DNA of 64,000 bases. Source: an uncultured Nitrospirota bacterium. GTDB lineage: Bacteria; CG2-30-53-67. Made by a program: the position numbers and the translations under genes. Below, in pieces: positions 48,772-58,079 of the stretch. The stretch lies in assembly GCA_947259355.1 (NCBI GenBank), contig CAMYMF010000023.1:1-64000 (forward strand), in the 5' to 3' direction. The notes beneath the pieces were generated by a model. That model had not been told where the DNA came from and searched no databases. It worked only from the letters and a program-made list of their open reading frames with translations. Positions within the stretch are counted from its first letter, which is position 1; each line of letters begins with the position of its first letter.

Positions 48772-50229
48772 TCAGCGGGGCCCTTTCCCCGACACGTCGC
48801 CCTTCGGCTGCAGTCCATACTCCCGGATCTTCTTACGCAGCGTATTGCGATTGATGCCGAGAAGCTTGGACGCCTTGATCTGGTTCCCACCGACCTCTTT
48901 CAAAACCATCTCGATCAACGGGGCTTCCACCCGCTGGAGAATGAGCCTGAGGATCCCGCCCGCATTGACTTCGACCATCCGGTGGACAAATTGTGCGAGG
49001 TGCTGACGGATCAAGATGTCGAAACCAAGCTTCTGTGTCTCCGGTGTGCCGGCGCCGTTCTGCAGAAGACTTGAGAAAGACTCGGCCGTCAGATTCTTGC
49101 TGGTGGACATCACCACGGCCCGCTTCACCAAATTCTCCAGCTCGCGGACATTGCCCGGCCAGTCGTGGTTGAGCAGTGCCCCGAGGCTCTCGTCGGTGTA
49201 TCCGGTGACGGCGCTGCCGAGTTCATCCTGCGCCCGGTCGATAAAGAATTGCAGCAGCAGCGGAATATCCTCTTTACGCTCGCGCAGTGGCGGAATTCGG
49301 ATGGGCACTACATTGAGCCGAAAAAAAAGGTCGTCCCGGAACAACCCCTGGCGTACTTTCTCTTCCAGATTGCTGTTGGTAGCCGCGAGCACCCGCACGT
49401 CCGCGCCGATGGGACCGCTGCCGCCGACCCGTTCAATTTCTTTCTCCTGGAGGACCCGCAGCAGTTTCGTCTGGAGACCCATGTCAAGATCGCCGATCTC
49501 ATCGAGAAAGATCGTCCCCCCGTTGGCCTGCTCGAATTTGCCGATCTTTTGCGCGGCGGCCCCTGTAAAGGCGCCTTTTTCGTGTCCAAAGATCTCGGAC
49601 TCCATCAGTTCCCGCGGAACGGCCACAAGGTTGACGGGAACGAACGGTTTTCCCAGACGGCGGCTGTTGTAGTGAATGGTTTTCGCAATCACCTCCTTGC
49701 CGGTCCCGCTCTCACCCGTCAGAAGCACTGTAACATCACTCCCGGCCACCCGCCCGATAGTCTTGAAAATCTCCTGCATGGCTTGGCTTTCGCCCACGAC
49801 CGTGTCCGCCTCGAGTTTCCCACGGATTTCCTCTTTGAGGGTCTCCACTTCATCATTGAGTTCCAGGACGCGAAAGGCCTTGGTCACAATCAGTTTCAGC
49901 CCGTCGATATCGAAGGGTTTGGTGAGATAATCAAAGGCACCCCATTTCATCGCCTGAATGGCGTTGTCCATGGTGGCCTCTGCCGTCATGACGATCACCT
50001 GAGAAGAACTGCCGCGCGCCTGCAGGGTCTGCAACAGCTCCAGACCGCTCATCCCGGGCATCCGTATATCCACAATGAGCAGCGGAAAGGGCTCCCGTTC
50101 CAGACGCGCCACGGCTTCCTGAGCGCTTGACAGTGCGGACACCGCATAACCCTCTTTCTCCAGGGCTTTCGACAGCACTCGCCGCATGCTCTCTTCATCA
50201 TCGATGACCAAGACTTTTCTTTCTATCAT
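48772..50229 (-). CDS. ntrC: Sigma-54-dependent response regulator, NtrC-like
   Basis: 485 residues. Receiver with KVLVIDDEESMRRVL and LLIVDIRMPGMSGLE (phospho-acceptor Asp), AAA+ domain with Walker A GESGTGKEVI and the sigma-54 contact loop GAFTGA, Walker B GGTIFLDEIGDLD, and a Fis-type helix-turn-helix (IKASKLLGINRNTLRKKIREYG). Downstream of its cognate kinase with a 4-base overlap. Controls nitrogen-limitation genes in most relatives. The segment before GAFTGA reads PVNLVAVPRELMESE, slightly off the usual NCAAIP. Confidence 0.93.
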   Translation of the reverse strand: MIERKVLVIDDEESMRRVLSKALEKEGYAVSALSSAQEAVARLEREPFPLLIVDIRMPGMSGLELLQTLQARGSSSQVIVMTAEATMDNAIQAMKWGAFDYLTKPFDIDGLKLIVTKAFRVLELNDEVETLKEEIRGKLEADTVVGESQAMQEIFKTIGRVAGSDVTVLLTGESGTGKEVIAKTIHYNSRRLGKPFVPVNLVAVPRELMESEIFGHEKGAFTGAAAQKIGKFEQANGGTIFLDEIGDLDMGLQTKLLRVLQEKEIERVGGSGPIGADVRVLAATNSNLEEKVRQGLFRDDLFFRLNVVPIRIPPLRERKEDIPLLLQFFIDRAQDELGSAVTGYTDESLGALLNHDWPGNVRELENLVKRAVVMSTSKNLTAESFSSLLQNGAGTPETQKLGFDILIRQHLAQFVHRMVEVNAGGILRLILQRVEAPLIEMVLKEVGGNQIKASKLLGINRNTLRKKIREYGLQPKGDVSGKGPR

Positions 50230-51392
50230 GGAACCTCTCGAACCGACCCCTCAGGCGACATGGGCAGGCTCACGCTGAAGCGCGTGCCCGCACCCGGCCG
50301 GCTCTCCACATCGATCTTCCCGCCGTGATCCTCCACAATCCGGTAGCACAATGCCAGACCGAGTCCGACGCCCCGCGGCTTACGGGTGAAAAAAGGATCA
50401 AAGATGCTGCCGATCTCTTCGGGTGCAATGCCGCATCCCGAATCCTCCACATCGACGCAGATCATCCGGACTTTCTCCTGCGTTTGCTTGCGGATTTGAA
50501 ACCCCGACAACACGCGCGTCGTCAGCGAAAGTGTTCCCGACCCCGCCATGGCATCGATGGCGTTCTGAATGATGTTGAGAAACACCTGAGCCAGTTGATC
50601 CGCATCCCCATTGATGTCCGGCAGGCTGGGATCAAAGAGCCGTTCGATCCGTAAGACATCCTTTGGGTTCTCTATTTCGATGAGTGTTAGAACGCGAGTC
50701 AGAATTTCGTGGATGTTCACGGGCGCGAGGCGCGGTTCGTGCGGCTTCGAAAAATCCAGAAGCCCTTGGACGATCTGATTCAACCGGTCTACCTCACGGA
50801 TGATGATATCGGTTAGTTCTCTGGACGAATTTTCCGGAGCAAATTCCTCACGGAGCAGCTGAGAGGCTCCCCGAATCCCGCCCAAAGGATTCTTGATTTC
50901 GTGGGCCATGCCTGCCGCCAGGACACCCAGAGACGCGAGTCGCTCTCCCTTGCGGAGTCGCGCCTCGAGCGCTTTGAGCCGCGACATGTCCCGGAAAACA
51001 ATCACCACCCCAACGATCTGTCCCACCGTATCGACGAGAGGCGACGTGGCAAGACCGATGTCGCGGCGCTCTTTCAGGTATGGGCCCAAGGACGGGTTCG
51101 AATCGAGATAGCTCCGCCCCGTTTGCAACGACTTTGCCGCAAACCGCCCGATGGGCGAGCCTTTCGGAAAGCTGTCAAAGAGCGACGTTCCCAGCACCGA
51201 TTCACGCTTGAGACCGCTCATCTGCTCGGCGGTGGTCGTGAAAATCGTGATGCGGTACTGCCCATCGACGGCCACGATGCCGTCCATGAGGCTGGACAGA
51301 ATATTCTCGTAATAGTCTCGCACCTCCTCGACGGGATCCGGCGTTTTAGACGACCGGCGTTTGCTTCCGCCCATGGCATGGCTCCGTGACAT
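50226..51392 (-). CDS. ntrB: PAS-domain histidine kinase, NtrB-like
   Basis: 388 residues, cytoplasmic, no membrane helix. PAS domain (about 30-140, LSSLMDGIVAVDGQYRITIF). HisKA with LAAGMAHEIKNPLGGIRGAS (phospho-His), and an intact ATPase domain with N-box FLNIIQNAIDAM, G1 DVEDSGCGIAP and G2 KPRGVGLGLALCYRIVEDHGG. The start overlaps the dus gene by 47 bases and the stop overlaps ntrC. In enteric bacteria the homologue responds to PII protein. Confidence 0.92.
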   Translation of the reverse strand: MSRSHAMGGSKRRSSKTPDPVEEVRDYYENILSSLMDGIVAVDGQYRITIFTTTAEQMSGLKRESVLGTSLFDSFPKGSPIGRFAAKSLQTGRSYLDSNPSLGPYLKERRDIGLATSPLVDTVGQIVGVVIVFRDMSRLKALEARLRKGERLASLGVLAAGMAHEIKNPLGGIRGASQLLREEFAPENSSRELTDIIIREVDRLNQIVQGLLDFSKPHEPRLAPVNIHEILTRVLTLIEIENPKDVLRIERLFDPSLPDINGDADQLAQVFLNIIQNAIDAMAGSGTLSLTTRVLSGFQIRKQTQEKVRMICVDVEDSGCGIAPEEIGSIFDPFFTRKPRGVGLGLALCYRIVEDHGGKIDVESRPGAGTRFSVSLPMSPEGSVREVP

Positions 51393-52365
51393 CGCTCTGT
51401 AACGTCAGCATTGAGAAGTAGTCCTGTGCGGTCTCACAGAACTCGGCATAACCGGTCACCCCGTTGACGCGGTGTCTGAACCTTGCGGCGCCATGGAGGC
51501 CCCGCGCGTACCAGGCTGCAAATTTCCGCATGCGAAGAACGGCTCGCGCCTCTCCGACCAGGGATGCCTCCAGCGTCAGATGTTCGATCAGGGTCCGCAT
51601 GATGGTCTGCGGGTCGGGTGGCGGTAGCGCCTCTCCGGTCATCAGGAAGGCACGAATTCTACTAAAGATCCAAGGGTTTCCCAGGGCCGCCCGGCCGATC
51701 ATCACCCCATCGCAACCGGTCTGGAGAAGCATCCGCTTAGCATCCGCAGGCGTTTGCACATCCCCGTTGCCGATCACTGGAATCTTGACAGCTTCCTTCA
51801 CTTGGCGAATGTGCTCCCAGTTCGAACGGCCCTGAAACGCCTGCGTCCGCGTCCTCGGATGGAGGGTAACGGCCGAAACTCCTTCGGCTTCCGCCGCCTG
51901 CGCGATCTCGACGGCACAGATTTCTGAGGCATCCCATCCCGACCGGAGTTTCACCGTTACCGGTATTCGCGAGGCCCGCACCACCGCACGGATGATCGCC
52001 GAGGCCCGGGGCCGGTCCTGCAGCAGGGCCGCACCCGCTCCCGAACGAATGACTTTCTTCACGGGACACCCCATGTTGATATCGATCAGATCGACGGGCT
52101 CCTCGGATAGGAAGGCGGCGGCGTGCGCCATTTCATGGGGATCCGCCCCGAAGATCTGCGCCGCCACCGGTCTGGCGTCATCACGGCTCATGAAATATGT
52201 TTCCGAGCGCCGGGGGTTTCGGATCAGTGCCGCGGCGGAGATCATTTCGGTAAAGACCAGATCCGCCCCGCACCCTTTCGCAATCTTGCGAAAGGGAAGG
52301 CCTGTCACGCCAGCGATGGGAGCAAGAATCAGCCCCTGTCCTACATCCAACTGCTCAATTTTCAT
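51346..52365 (-). CDS. dusB: tRNA-dihydrouridine synthase (DusB/NifR3 type)
   Basis: 339 residues. FMN barrel motifs APIAGVTGLPFRKIAK, INMGCPVKKVIRSGAGAALL (catalytic Cys), TVKLRSGWD, VTLHPRTRTQAFQGRSNW and GNGDV, with the helical C-terminal domain. Reduces uridines in the D-loop of tRNA. Placement directly ahead of ntrB-ntrC is the same as nifR3-ntrBC of alphaproteobacteria, so it probably carries the operon promoter. Confidence 0.94.
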   Translation of the reverse strand: MKIEQLDVGQGLILAPIAGVTGLPFRKIAKGCGADLVFTEMISAAALIRNPRRSETYFMSRDDARPVAAQIFGADPHEMAHAAAFLSEEPVDLIDINMGCPVKKVIRSGAGAALLQDRPRASAIIRAVVRASRIPVTVKLRSGWDASEICAVEIAQAAEAEGVSAVTLHPRTRTQAFQGRSNWEHIRQVKEAVKIPVIGNGDVQTPADAKRMLLQTGCDGVMIGRAALGNPWIFSRIRAFLMTGEALPPPDPQTIMRTLIEHLTLEASLVGEARAVLRMRKFAAWYARGLHGAARFRHRVNGVTGYAEFCETAQDYFSMLTLQSDVTEPCHGRKQTPVV

Positions 52366-52431
52366 TGGCTCCCCGTTGTTGCTTCTTATGGTAAGCGGCC
52401 CTGCGACACCCGCCCCACCGGTGAAATCGTT

Positions 52432-52460
52432 AGTTTACGACGGCGACGATCCTCTGTCAA
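52432..52460 (-). promoter_or_regulatory. Sigma-70 promoter of dusB-ntrB-ntrC
   Basis: TTGACA, 17 bp, TAAACT on the minus strand, 67 bases before the dusB start and just after the tsaD stop. Confidence 0.8.
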
Positions 52461-52473
52461 CAGCACCCGGCTG

Positions 52474-53514
52474 TCAGCTGTCAGATTCAGCAGCAAGCAG
52501 AGGCAGATGGGCCTTGGCATTCAGGTCGAGTCGACTCTCATGGCCGGCTTCAAAGCGGTAGGTGGCTACCGCGGCGATCATGGCGGCATTGTCCGTACAC
52601 AGAATGGGGGACGGGATCAAAAGCTCATGGCCTGCCTTGCGCACCGTCGTCTCGAAGCGCTCCCGGAGGTACCGGTTGGCAGCCACTCCGCCGGCCACGA
52701 CGAGGCGCGTCAATCCTTGCTGCTCCATCGCCGCCATCGACTTCTCCAGCAGCACATCGACGACGGCTGCCTGAAAGGAAGCCGCAATGTGTGGCAGGTG
52801 GACGTGCAGCTCCTCCGAGCCCTCCCCTGTCGGGCCCCATCCGTTTCTGCGCAGGAAGTTGAGCACCGAGGTCTTCACGCCGCTGAAGCTAAATTCGAGC
52901 GATCCCTCCGCCAGCAAAGACCGGGGAAAGTCCGTGAAACAGCTGTCGCCACGCCGGGCCAGTTCGTCCAGGATCGGCCCCCCCGGATAGCCGAGCCCCA
53001 GCATCTTGGCGACTTTATCGAAAGCCTCTCCCGCCGCGTCATCCCGCGTTTTACCAAGCACCGTGTACTCGCCGAAGCGCCGCACCTCGATCAGCTCGGT
53101 ATGGCCCCCGGAGACCACAAGACAGAGGAAAGGAAAGGCCACCTTTTTCTCCAACCGCACGGCATGGATGTGGCCTTCAAGATGATGGACACCGACAAAC
53201 GGTATCCCTGCGCCAAAGGCCAGCGCCTTTCCGTACGATAGACCCACCAGGAGTGCCCCCACGAGACCCGGCCCGGCAGTCACGCCGATTAGATCCAGAT
53301 CCTCCAGGGTCACCTCCGCCTCCTGCAGGGCACAATCGACGACCTGACAAATCCGTTCGACGTGGTGGCGGGAGGCCAGCTCCGGCACCACGCCCCCGTA
53401 CTTGCGGTGCACGGAGATCTGGGATGCAATGATATTGGAACGAATCCTCGTGCCGTTCTCCACCACTGCGGCGGACGTCTCATCACAGGACGTTTCAACA
53501 CCGAGACAGAGCAT
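52474..53514 (-). CDS. tsaD: tRNA N6-threonylcarbamoyladenosine transferase
   Basis: 346 residues. LGVETSCDETSAAVV, the metal-binding site GVHHLEGHIHAV, and CLVVSGGHTELIEV with DDAAGEAFDKVAKMLGLGYPGG are diagnostic of TsaD/Gcp. Transfers the threonylcarbamoyl group to A37 of tRNAs reading ANN codons. It starts 38 bases after the deacetylase gene. Confidence 0.97.
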   Translation of the reverse strand: MLCLGVETSCDETSAAVVENGTRIRSNIIASQISVHRKYGGVVPELASRHHVERICQVVDCALQEAEVTLEDLDLIGVTAGPGLVGALLVGLSYGKALAFGAGIPFVGVHHLEGHIHAVRLEKKVAFPFLCLVVSGGHTELIEVRRFGEYTVLGKTRDDAAGEAFDKVAKMLGLGYPGGPILDELARRGDSCFTDFPRSLLAEGSLEFSFSGVKTSVLNFLRRNGWGPTGEGSEELHVHLPHIAASFQAAVVDVLLEKSMAAMEQQGLTRLVVAGGVAANRYLRERFETTVRKAGHELLIPSPILCTDNAAMIAAVATYRFEAGHESRLDLNAKAHLPLLAAESDS

Positions 53515-53552
53515 ACTTCCCCTTCAGTGGCTCTCTGTCCACGACCGGCCTA

Positions 53553-54770
53553 TCAAGAGCGACCGATCAGCGTGGAGACGGGCACGACGTCAATTCCCTC
53601 CGACTTCAAGCGCTGCACCGCCTTGCGAAGTACCGCGATCGTGTTCTTGCGGGGATGACAGATGGCGAGGGCAGATCCGTTGCGCTTGGCGAGCTGGATC
53701 ATCTTCTCGACCTGTTCCAAGATCCTTTTGGGGTCATCGACATGGTCCAGGAAGACGTCCCGTTTCGCGTAAGGCAGTCCAAGGCGAGCCGATTCTTTGT
53801 GCGCGACCGATCTCCCGATGGTCAGGCTGTCCACGAAAAAAAGGTTGCGTCTCTTCAATTCGTCGAGCACAACGCCCATCTGCCGACGATCCTGGGTAAA
53901 TCGGGACCCCATGTGGTTGTTGACGCCGGCCACGCCCGGAAATTCATCCAGAAAACGCCGCACCTGTTTGCGGATCTCCTCCTCCCCCATGCGGACCATC
54001 AGCGCCCCCTTGCCCGGATTTTTCCGCGGGTAGTCCAAAGGCTCCATGGGCAGATGGAGCATCACCTCTTTGCCCCGCTTACGAATCATCTTCTGGGCTT
54101 CGGCGGAAAATTCTCGGGACGGAAGGATCGCATAAGTCAGGGGAGCTTCCAAAGACAACAGGGCCATCAGGGGCTCGATGTTTGCGCCCACATCGTCGAC
54201 GATGATCGCCACGCGCGGTCCGCGCGGCTGCTCGAGCCGCACCGCTTTCGGCTTCGCAATACTCGCCAGGGTCAGTTCCCGCATCAGAAGACCGCGATAT
54301 CGCACGCTCAAAGTGGTACGGACCTGATCCCCCGTGATCACCTTGCGCTCGACCAGCGCGGCGGCCGGATACTGCCGGGCAAACGCCTCCAGATCCCTCC
54401 TCAGGGCACCGGCGGTCTCCGGATCGGCGAGGGACACTTCTCTTTGGATCAACGTATAGCGCAAGTTGCCCGATCCCGCATCGGAGCGCCGCGTGCGCAC
54501 CGCACCGGAAACGATGCTGTCGTCGGCCAGGAGGCTTTCCATGTGCCCGTCCAGCCGCGCCATGAAACGGTCCAACTCGCCGGGGCTGGGCCCCACGTCG
54601 CTTTCCATGGCTGTCTCCTGCACCCACTTGCCGATGCGTTCCCGGTGAAACTCCAGGGTGACAAGAATCGCCACCGCTGCGATTAATACAAACAGTGTTG
54701 CAGCAATGGAGAGCAGGATCCGCCGGGCACCGCGGCTCATTTTCCGCTTCTTTTTCTTCTTGGGACTCAT
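53553..54770 (-). CDS. Divergent polysaccharide deacetylase family protein
   Basis: 405 residues. A Lys-rich N terminus and a single membrane helix (about residues 15-40: ILLSIAATLFVLIAAVAILVT) place the rest in the periplasm. The domain (about 185-400) has RVAIIVDDVGANIEPLMALL, PLTYAILPSREFSAE, EVMLHLPMEPLDYPRKNPGKGAL, GVNNHMGSRFTQ and FFVDSLTIG, matching the PF04748 family. An Asp pair and His-containing loops are kept. The region 50-180 is not recognised. The true substrate is unknown. Confidence 0.92.
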   Translation of the reverse strand: MSPKKKKKRKMSRGARRILLSIAATLFVLIAAVAILVTLEFHRERIGKWVQETAMESDVGPSPGELDRFMARLDGHMESLLADDSIVSGAVRTRRSDAGSGNLRYTLIQREVSLADPETAGALRRDLEAFARQYPAAALVERKVITGDQVRTTLSVRYRGLLMRELTLASIAKPKAVRLEQPRGPRVAIIVDDVGANIEPLMALLSLEAPLTYAILPSREFSAEAQKMIRKRGKEVMLHLPMEPLDYPRKNPGKGALMVRMGEEEIRKQVRRFLDEFPGVAGVNNHMGSRFTQDRRQMGVVLDELKRRNLFFVDSLTIGRSVAHKESARLGLPYAKRDVFLDHVDDPKRILEQVEKMIQLAKRNGSALAICHPRKNTIAVLRKAVQRLKSEGIDVVPVSTLIGRS

Positions 54771-54818
54771 GAAAGCAGCTCACCTTTCCTCTGGCCTGGG
54801 AAACGAGGTCGGATCGCC

Positions 54819-56279
54819 TCAGAGCGTCTCCCGCAAGAGCCAGGCTTTGGCGCCTCGAAATTCCTCGACCCGAAGCACCAGGCACATAACGACATAGCTC
54901 ACGATACCCGCGAGTATACCACGGGACAGATAGAAGAGTTTTTCCAAAGTGTGTCCCGGAGATGCCCAGAGCGCGGTCCTGGCCCCCCAGTAGGCGCATG
55001 CCCCCATGACCAGAGACGCAAGGAGAATCTTCAGAAAGGAGCGCACGAATCTCCAGCCCTGAAGCCGCCCCAAGCGACCGCGCAGAATCCAGGTGAGCAT
55101 CCCGACGTTCAGCATGGAGGCCAGAGAGTTCGCCAATGCCAACCCCCCGTGTTTGAGTGGCGCCATGAGCAGAATGCTGAGGAGGACATTTGCCCCCACG
55201 GCTACGGCCCCCACTTTCATTGGCGTCCAGGTATCCTGCAGGGCATAGAATGTCTGGGCCACTACGCGCACCTCTGCAAAGGCCCACAAGCCGATGGCAT
55301 AATAGAACAGGGCCGACGCGGTCGCCACAGTCGCGGCATAGTCAAAATTGCCCCGTTGAAACAGGGTGCTGATAATGGGAACACTCAGCACAGCAAGCCC
55401 CACCATGGACGGGAGCATCAGGAAAAGAACGGTGCGCATCGTACGCGCCAGGGTTTCCACCATTTCCGGAATCTGCTGCTCCGCGGCGTGGCGGGCCAGG
55501 GTCGGCAGCATGGCCGTCGCCGCCGAGATCCCGAAAATACTCAGGGGAAACTGCACCAGGCGATCTGCATAAAACAGGTAGGAGATGCTTCCAACCGCGA
55601 GGAGGGAGGCCAGGATCTGTCCGACAAGAATATTGATCTGCAGCACGCTTTGACCGATCATCACCGGAACCATGAGACGCACCACGCGGCGCATGCCGCT
55701 GTGGGCGAAATCAAAGCGCGGTGCGAAGCGAAACCCCTGCCGGAGAATAAACGGCAGCTGTACGCCAATTTGCAATGCCCCGCCTAGAAGGACCCCGATA
55801 CAAAGGCTCAGAATGGGCACCGGCAGGTGGGGGGTCAGCGTGAGCGCACAGAGAATGATCGCGATATTCAGAATAGCCGGAGCCAACGCGGGGGAGCCGA
55901 AATGTTTCAGCGCGTTGAGAAACCCCATGAATGCCGCGGAGAGCCCCATGAAGATGGCAAAGGGAAAGGTCACTCGGGTCAACAATACCGCGAGGGAGAA
56001 CTGATCGGGATTGCCTGCAAAGCCCGGTGCAAGCACCCGTACAACGGCCGGCGTAAAGAGCATCCCCAGGATGACGAGGAGAGTCAGCATTGAGGAGACT
56101 ATGGTCATGACCACATTGGCCAGTTCCCACGCCTCCTTCTTGGAGCGTCGCTTCAGGTATTCGGTGAAGACGGGAACGAAGGATGCATTGAGCGTGCCCT
56201 CACCAAAAAGTCGCCTCAAATAGTTGGGGATACGGTTGGCCACAAAGAAGGCGTCAGTCGCGAGTCCGGCACCGAAGAG
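54819..56279 (-). pseudogene. murJ: Lipid II flippase MurJ with disrupted 5' end
   Basis: From LFGAGLATDAFFVANRIPNYLRRLFGEGT to the stop, about 486 residues match MurJ/MviN, with roughly 13 membrane helices. In the full family about 35-40 residues precede this point, including the Ser-Arg-x-x-Gly-x-x-Arg helix needed for flipping. Here the in-frame upstream codons (to ATG 56417) are unrelated and Arg/Pro-rich. In another frame GATIL and VAH, which look like the missing helix, end exactly 8 bases before the match (extra 56280-56287), so the 5' part is shifted and shortened. MurJ is normally essential, so this may be an error, or another copy exists. Confidence 0.75.
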
Positions 56280-56505
56280 GTTTGACCGTGTGCAACGGCA
56301 CCAGCCAGCAAGAGGATCAGGATTGTGGCGCCGGTTTGACTGGATTGGTTCAGGTGGCCGGGTTAAAGAGGGCCTGCGGGACCGACCCCATGCGATTGGA
56401 TGCCACTTATACCACACCCGGTGGGGTGGAACAATATAAATTCAGGGGAAAGGGTCTTTGAGAATCTAGAGAAAGGAGTCGCCGCTGTCCATGTGAACAG
56501 TGCGT

Positions 56506-56838
56506 TTAGGTTTGATCCAGTCCATCTCCGGTGACACTGTCCCGAATGCCATGGACCACGCCGGCTGTATTAGGTTCAGACACATCGAGATAGTTGAGTA
56601 TACTGAGAACATTTTCGTTGTTTAGAAAATAGCAGATCTGCGATCCCTTGCGCTCGGAATCGAGGATTCCCTTATTCTTCATCAAGATGAGGTGCTGAGA
56701 CACATTCGCCTGAGGAAGGGACAAGCTCTCCCAGATATTCTTGACGCACTTGTTTTCGTTCTTCAGATGCATGAGAATCCTGAGCCGGGTCGGATGTCCC
56801 ATTATTTTCAGCAGCTCAGCTGCGCTTTCAAAATCCAT
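56506..56838 (-). CDS. ArsR-family winged-helix transcription regulator
   Basis: 110 residues from ATG 56838 (GGAG 7 bases upstream; an ATG 15 bases earlier lacks one). ESAAELLKIMGHPTRLRILMHL, a single Cys at ENKCVKNIW, and LPQANVSQHLILMKNKGIL with the recognition helix are typical. The Cys sits where ELCVCDL occurs in metal sensors, but the second Cys is missing, so metal sensing is doubtful. It lies 42 bases after trxA and may be co-transcribed with it. Confidence 0.88.
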   Translation of the reverse strand: MDFESAAELLKIMGHPTRLRILMHLKNENKCVKNIWESLSLPQANVSQHLILMKNKGILDSERKGSQICYFLNNENVLSILNYLDVSEPNTAGVVHGIRDSVTGDGLDQT

Positions 56839-56880
56839 CACACTGCTCCACATCTACGGGTTGGGGTTGGCAATAAGGGA

Positions 56881-57210
56881 CTAGACGGCAGATTGGATTA
56901 CCTTCACGAGATTCTCTTTCGGCTGTGCACCGACGAGCTGTTCCACCATTTCACCGTTCTTGAAAAGAATGAGCGTCGGGATCGACATCACCCCATACTG
57001 CGCGGCCACGGAGCGGTTCTGGTCCACATTGATCTTTCCAATGGTCACCTTGCCGTCGTACTCCTCGGCAATTTCGTCGAGAACGGGCGCGATCATTCTG
57101 CACGGCGCACACCATTCCGCCCAGAAATCGACCAGCACGGGGGTTTGGGAGTTCTTTACTTCATCCTGAAAGTTCTGATCTGTGAGCGTTTTGATTTTGT
57201 CGGATCCCAC
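56881..57210 (-). CDS. trxA: Thioredoxin
   Basis: 109 residues. [22 protein letters not shown] carries a WCAPC active site, where WCGPC is usual. [25 protein letters not shown] supplies the cis-Pro loop. Cytoplasmic disulfide reductase. Has its own promoter upstream and precedes an ArsR gene. Confidence 0.95.
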   Translation of the reverse strand: MGSDKIKTLTDQNFQDEVKNSQTPVLVDFWAEWCAPCRMIAPVLDEIAEEYDGKVTIGKINVDQNRSVAAQYGVMSIPTLILFKNGEMVEQLVGAQPKENLVKVIQSAV

Positions 57211-57279
57211 TTTCTGCCTCCAATTTCCTTTGATTTCGGTAGTTATTTACGGTTGGTCAAACGTGGTAATTTGAATATG

Positions 57280-57308
57280 TTGATACCATTTTTAGATGGG
57301 GGAGTCAA
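57280..57308 (-). promoter_or_regulatory. Probable sigma-70 promoter of trxA
   Basis: TTGACT, 17 bp, TATCAA on the minus strand, 70 bases before the trxA start. Confidence 0.6.
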
Positions 57309-57349
57309 GCGAAAAGCAAACAAGTTAGAATATTATAATACCGTTAACG

Positions 57350-57371
57350 AAAAACCCGATGGAGGACCGGG
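57350..57371 (-). terminator. Intrinsic terminator of the IHF-like gene
   Basis: On the minus strand a 6-bp stem (CCCGGT with ATCGGG, one G-T pair) and 5-base loop are followed by five T, 40 bases after the stop of the gene at 57411. Confidence 0.65.
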
Positions 57372-57410
57372 CGTCGAGTTCGGGGCGGTTTGCCCCTGGG
57401 AAGGGAGCTC

Positions 57411-57689
57411 TTAATTATCGACGCGTAACTTCAATTCCTTACCGGCTTTGAAAAAGGGGACCCGCTTGGAGGGGACCTCAACCATCTCTCCCGTCTTCGG
57501 ATTGCGCCCCTCTCGGGAGCGCCTCTGGCGGATTTTGAAACTGCCAAAACCGCGAAGCTCCACCTTGTCCCCTTTGGCCAGGGCGTCCTTGATGCTCTCG
57601 AAGATCGTATTGACAATGACCTCAGTCTGTTTCTTGGTGAGCCCGTTGACGCTCTCGACGACGGTCTCCACCAATTCTGCCTTTGTCAT
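57411..57689 (-). CDS. HU/IHF family DNA-binding protein (IHF-like)
   Basis: 92 residues. MTKAELVETVVESVNGLTKKQTEVIV, KVELRGFGSFKIRQRRSREGRNPKTG and VEVPSKRVPFFKAGKELK. The KxRxxRxGRNP arm and the C-terminal PFFKAGKEL are closer to IHF subunits than to the HU at 48331. Bends DNA, which could assist the sigma-54 promoters of this genome. Whether it pairs with a second subunit is unknown. Confidence 0.92.
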   Translation of the reverse strand: MTKAELVETVVESVNGLTKKQTEVIVNTIFESIKDALAKGDKVELRGFGSFKIRQRRSREGRNPKTGEMVEVPSKRVPFFKAGKELKLRVDN

Positions 57690-58079
57690 TTTTCCCTCCT
57701 TGCTTGACTGACACCTTGAGATAAGGTCTGGAAGAATTCTCTCGATTCGGGAGCAATCTGACCCGGAATAGTATAAAGTCTAGATTTAATAACAACTTAG
57801 CACAGGCTCCCCACCCTGTCAAGGTTAAAAAACCGGTTTTTCCTAAACAAATCGGTAGGTTGTGGGACTCATGGGGGCGCTGGGCCCCGGAAAACAGATG
57901 CTGTGCGGCCGAATAGGCCCTGCTGCACTCTCCCTGGACGGAAACCCTCGAACGGAGTTTGCATCAGCCGGTCAATGGCGGCGCACGAACGACACGGCAT
58001 TCAGGAAAGGAGCAACCCGTGGGGTGTGTAACAGTACCTCAGCGTTCGCAAAGAGACGCTCGGATTGACAATGGAAAGA
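57690..58079. other. Intergenic region with an HU-type promoter
   Basis: Contains the promoter at 57794-57822. The remaining 250 bases up to the tlpA stop hold short open frames without family resemblance. A T-rich stretch at 57834-57842 is too weak to call a terminator. Confidence 0.35.
57794..57822 (-). promoter_or_regulatory. Sigma-70 promoter of the IHF-like gene
   Basis: TTGACA, 17 bp, TAAGTT on the minus strand, about 105 bases before the start codon. Spacer GGGTGGGGAGCC nearly equals that of the HU promoter at 48684. Confidence 0.8.

Noticed and set aside
54079-55287. 402-codon minus-strand frame across the murJ/deacetylase boundary
   Set aside because: Out of frame with both genes and lacks any motif.
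57862-58068. Small plus-strand frame of 68 codons
   Set aside because: No ribosome-binding site of note and no family resemblance; overlaps the upstream region of the IHF-like gene.
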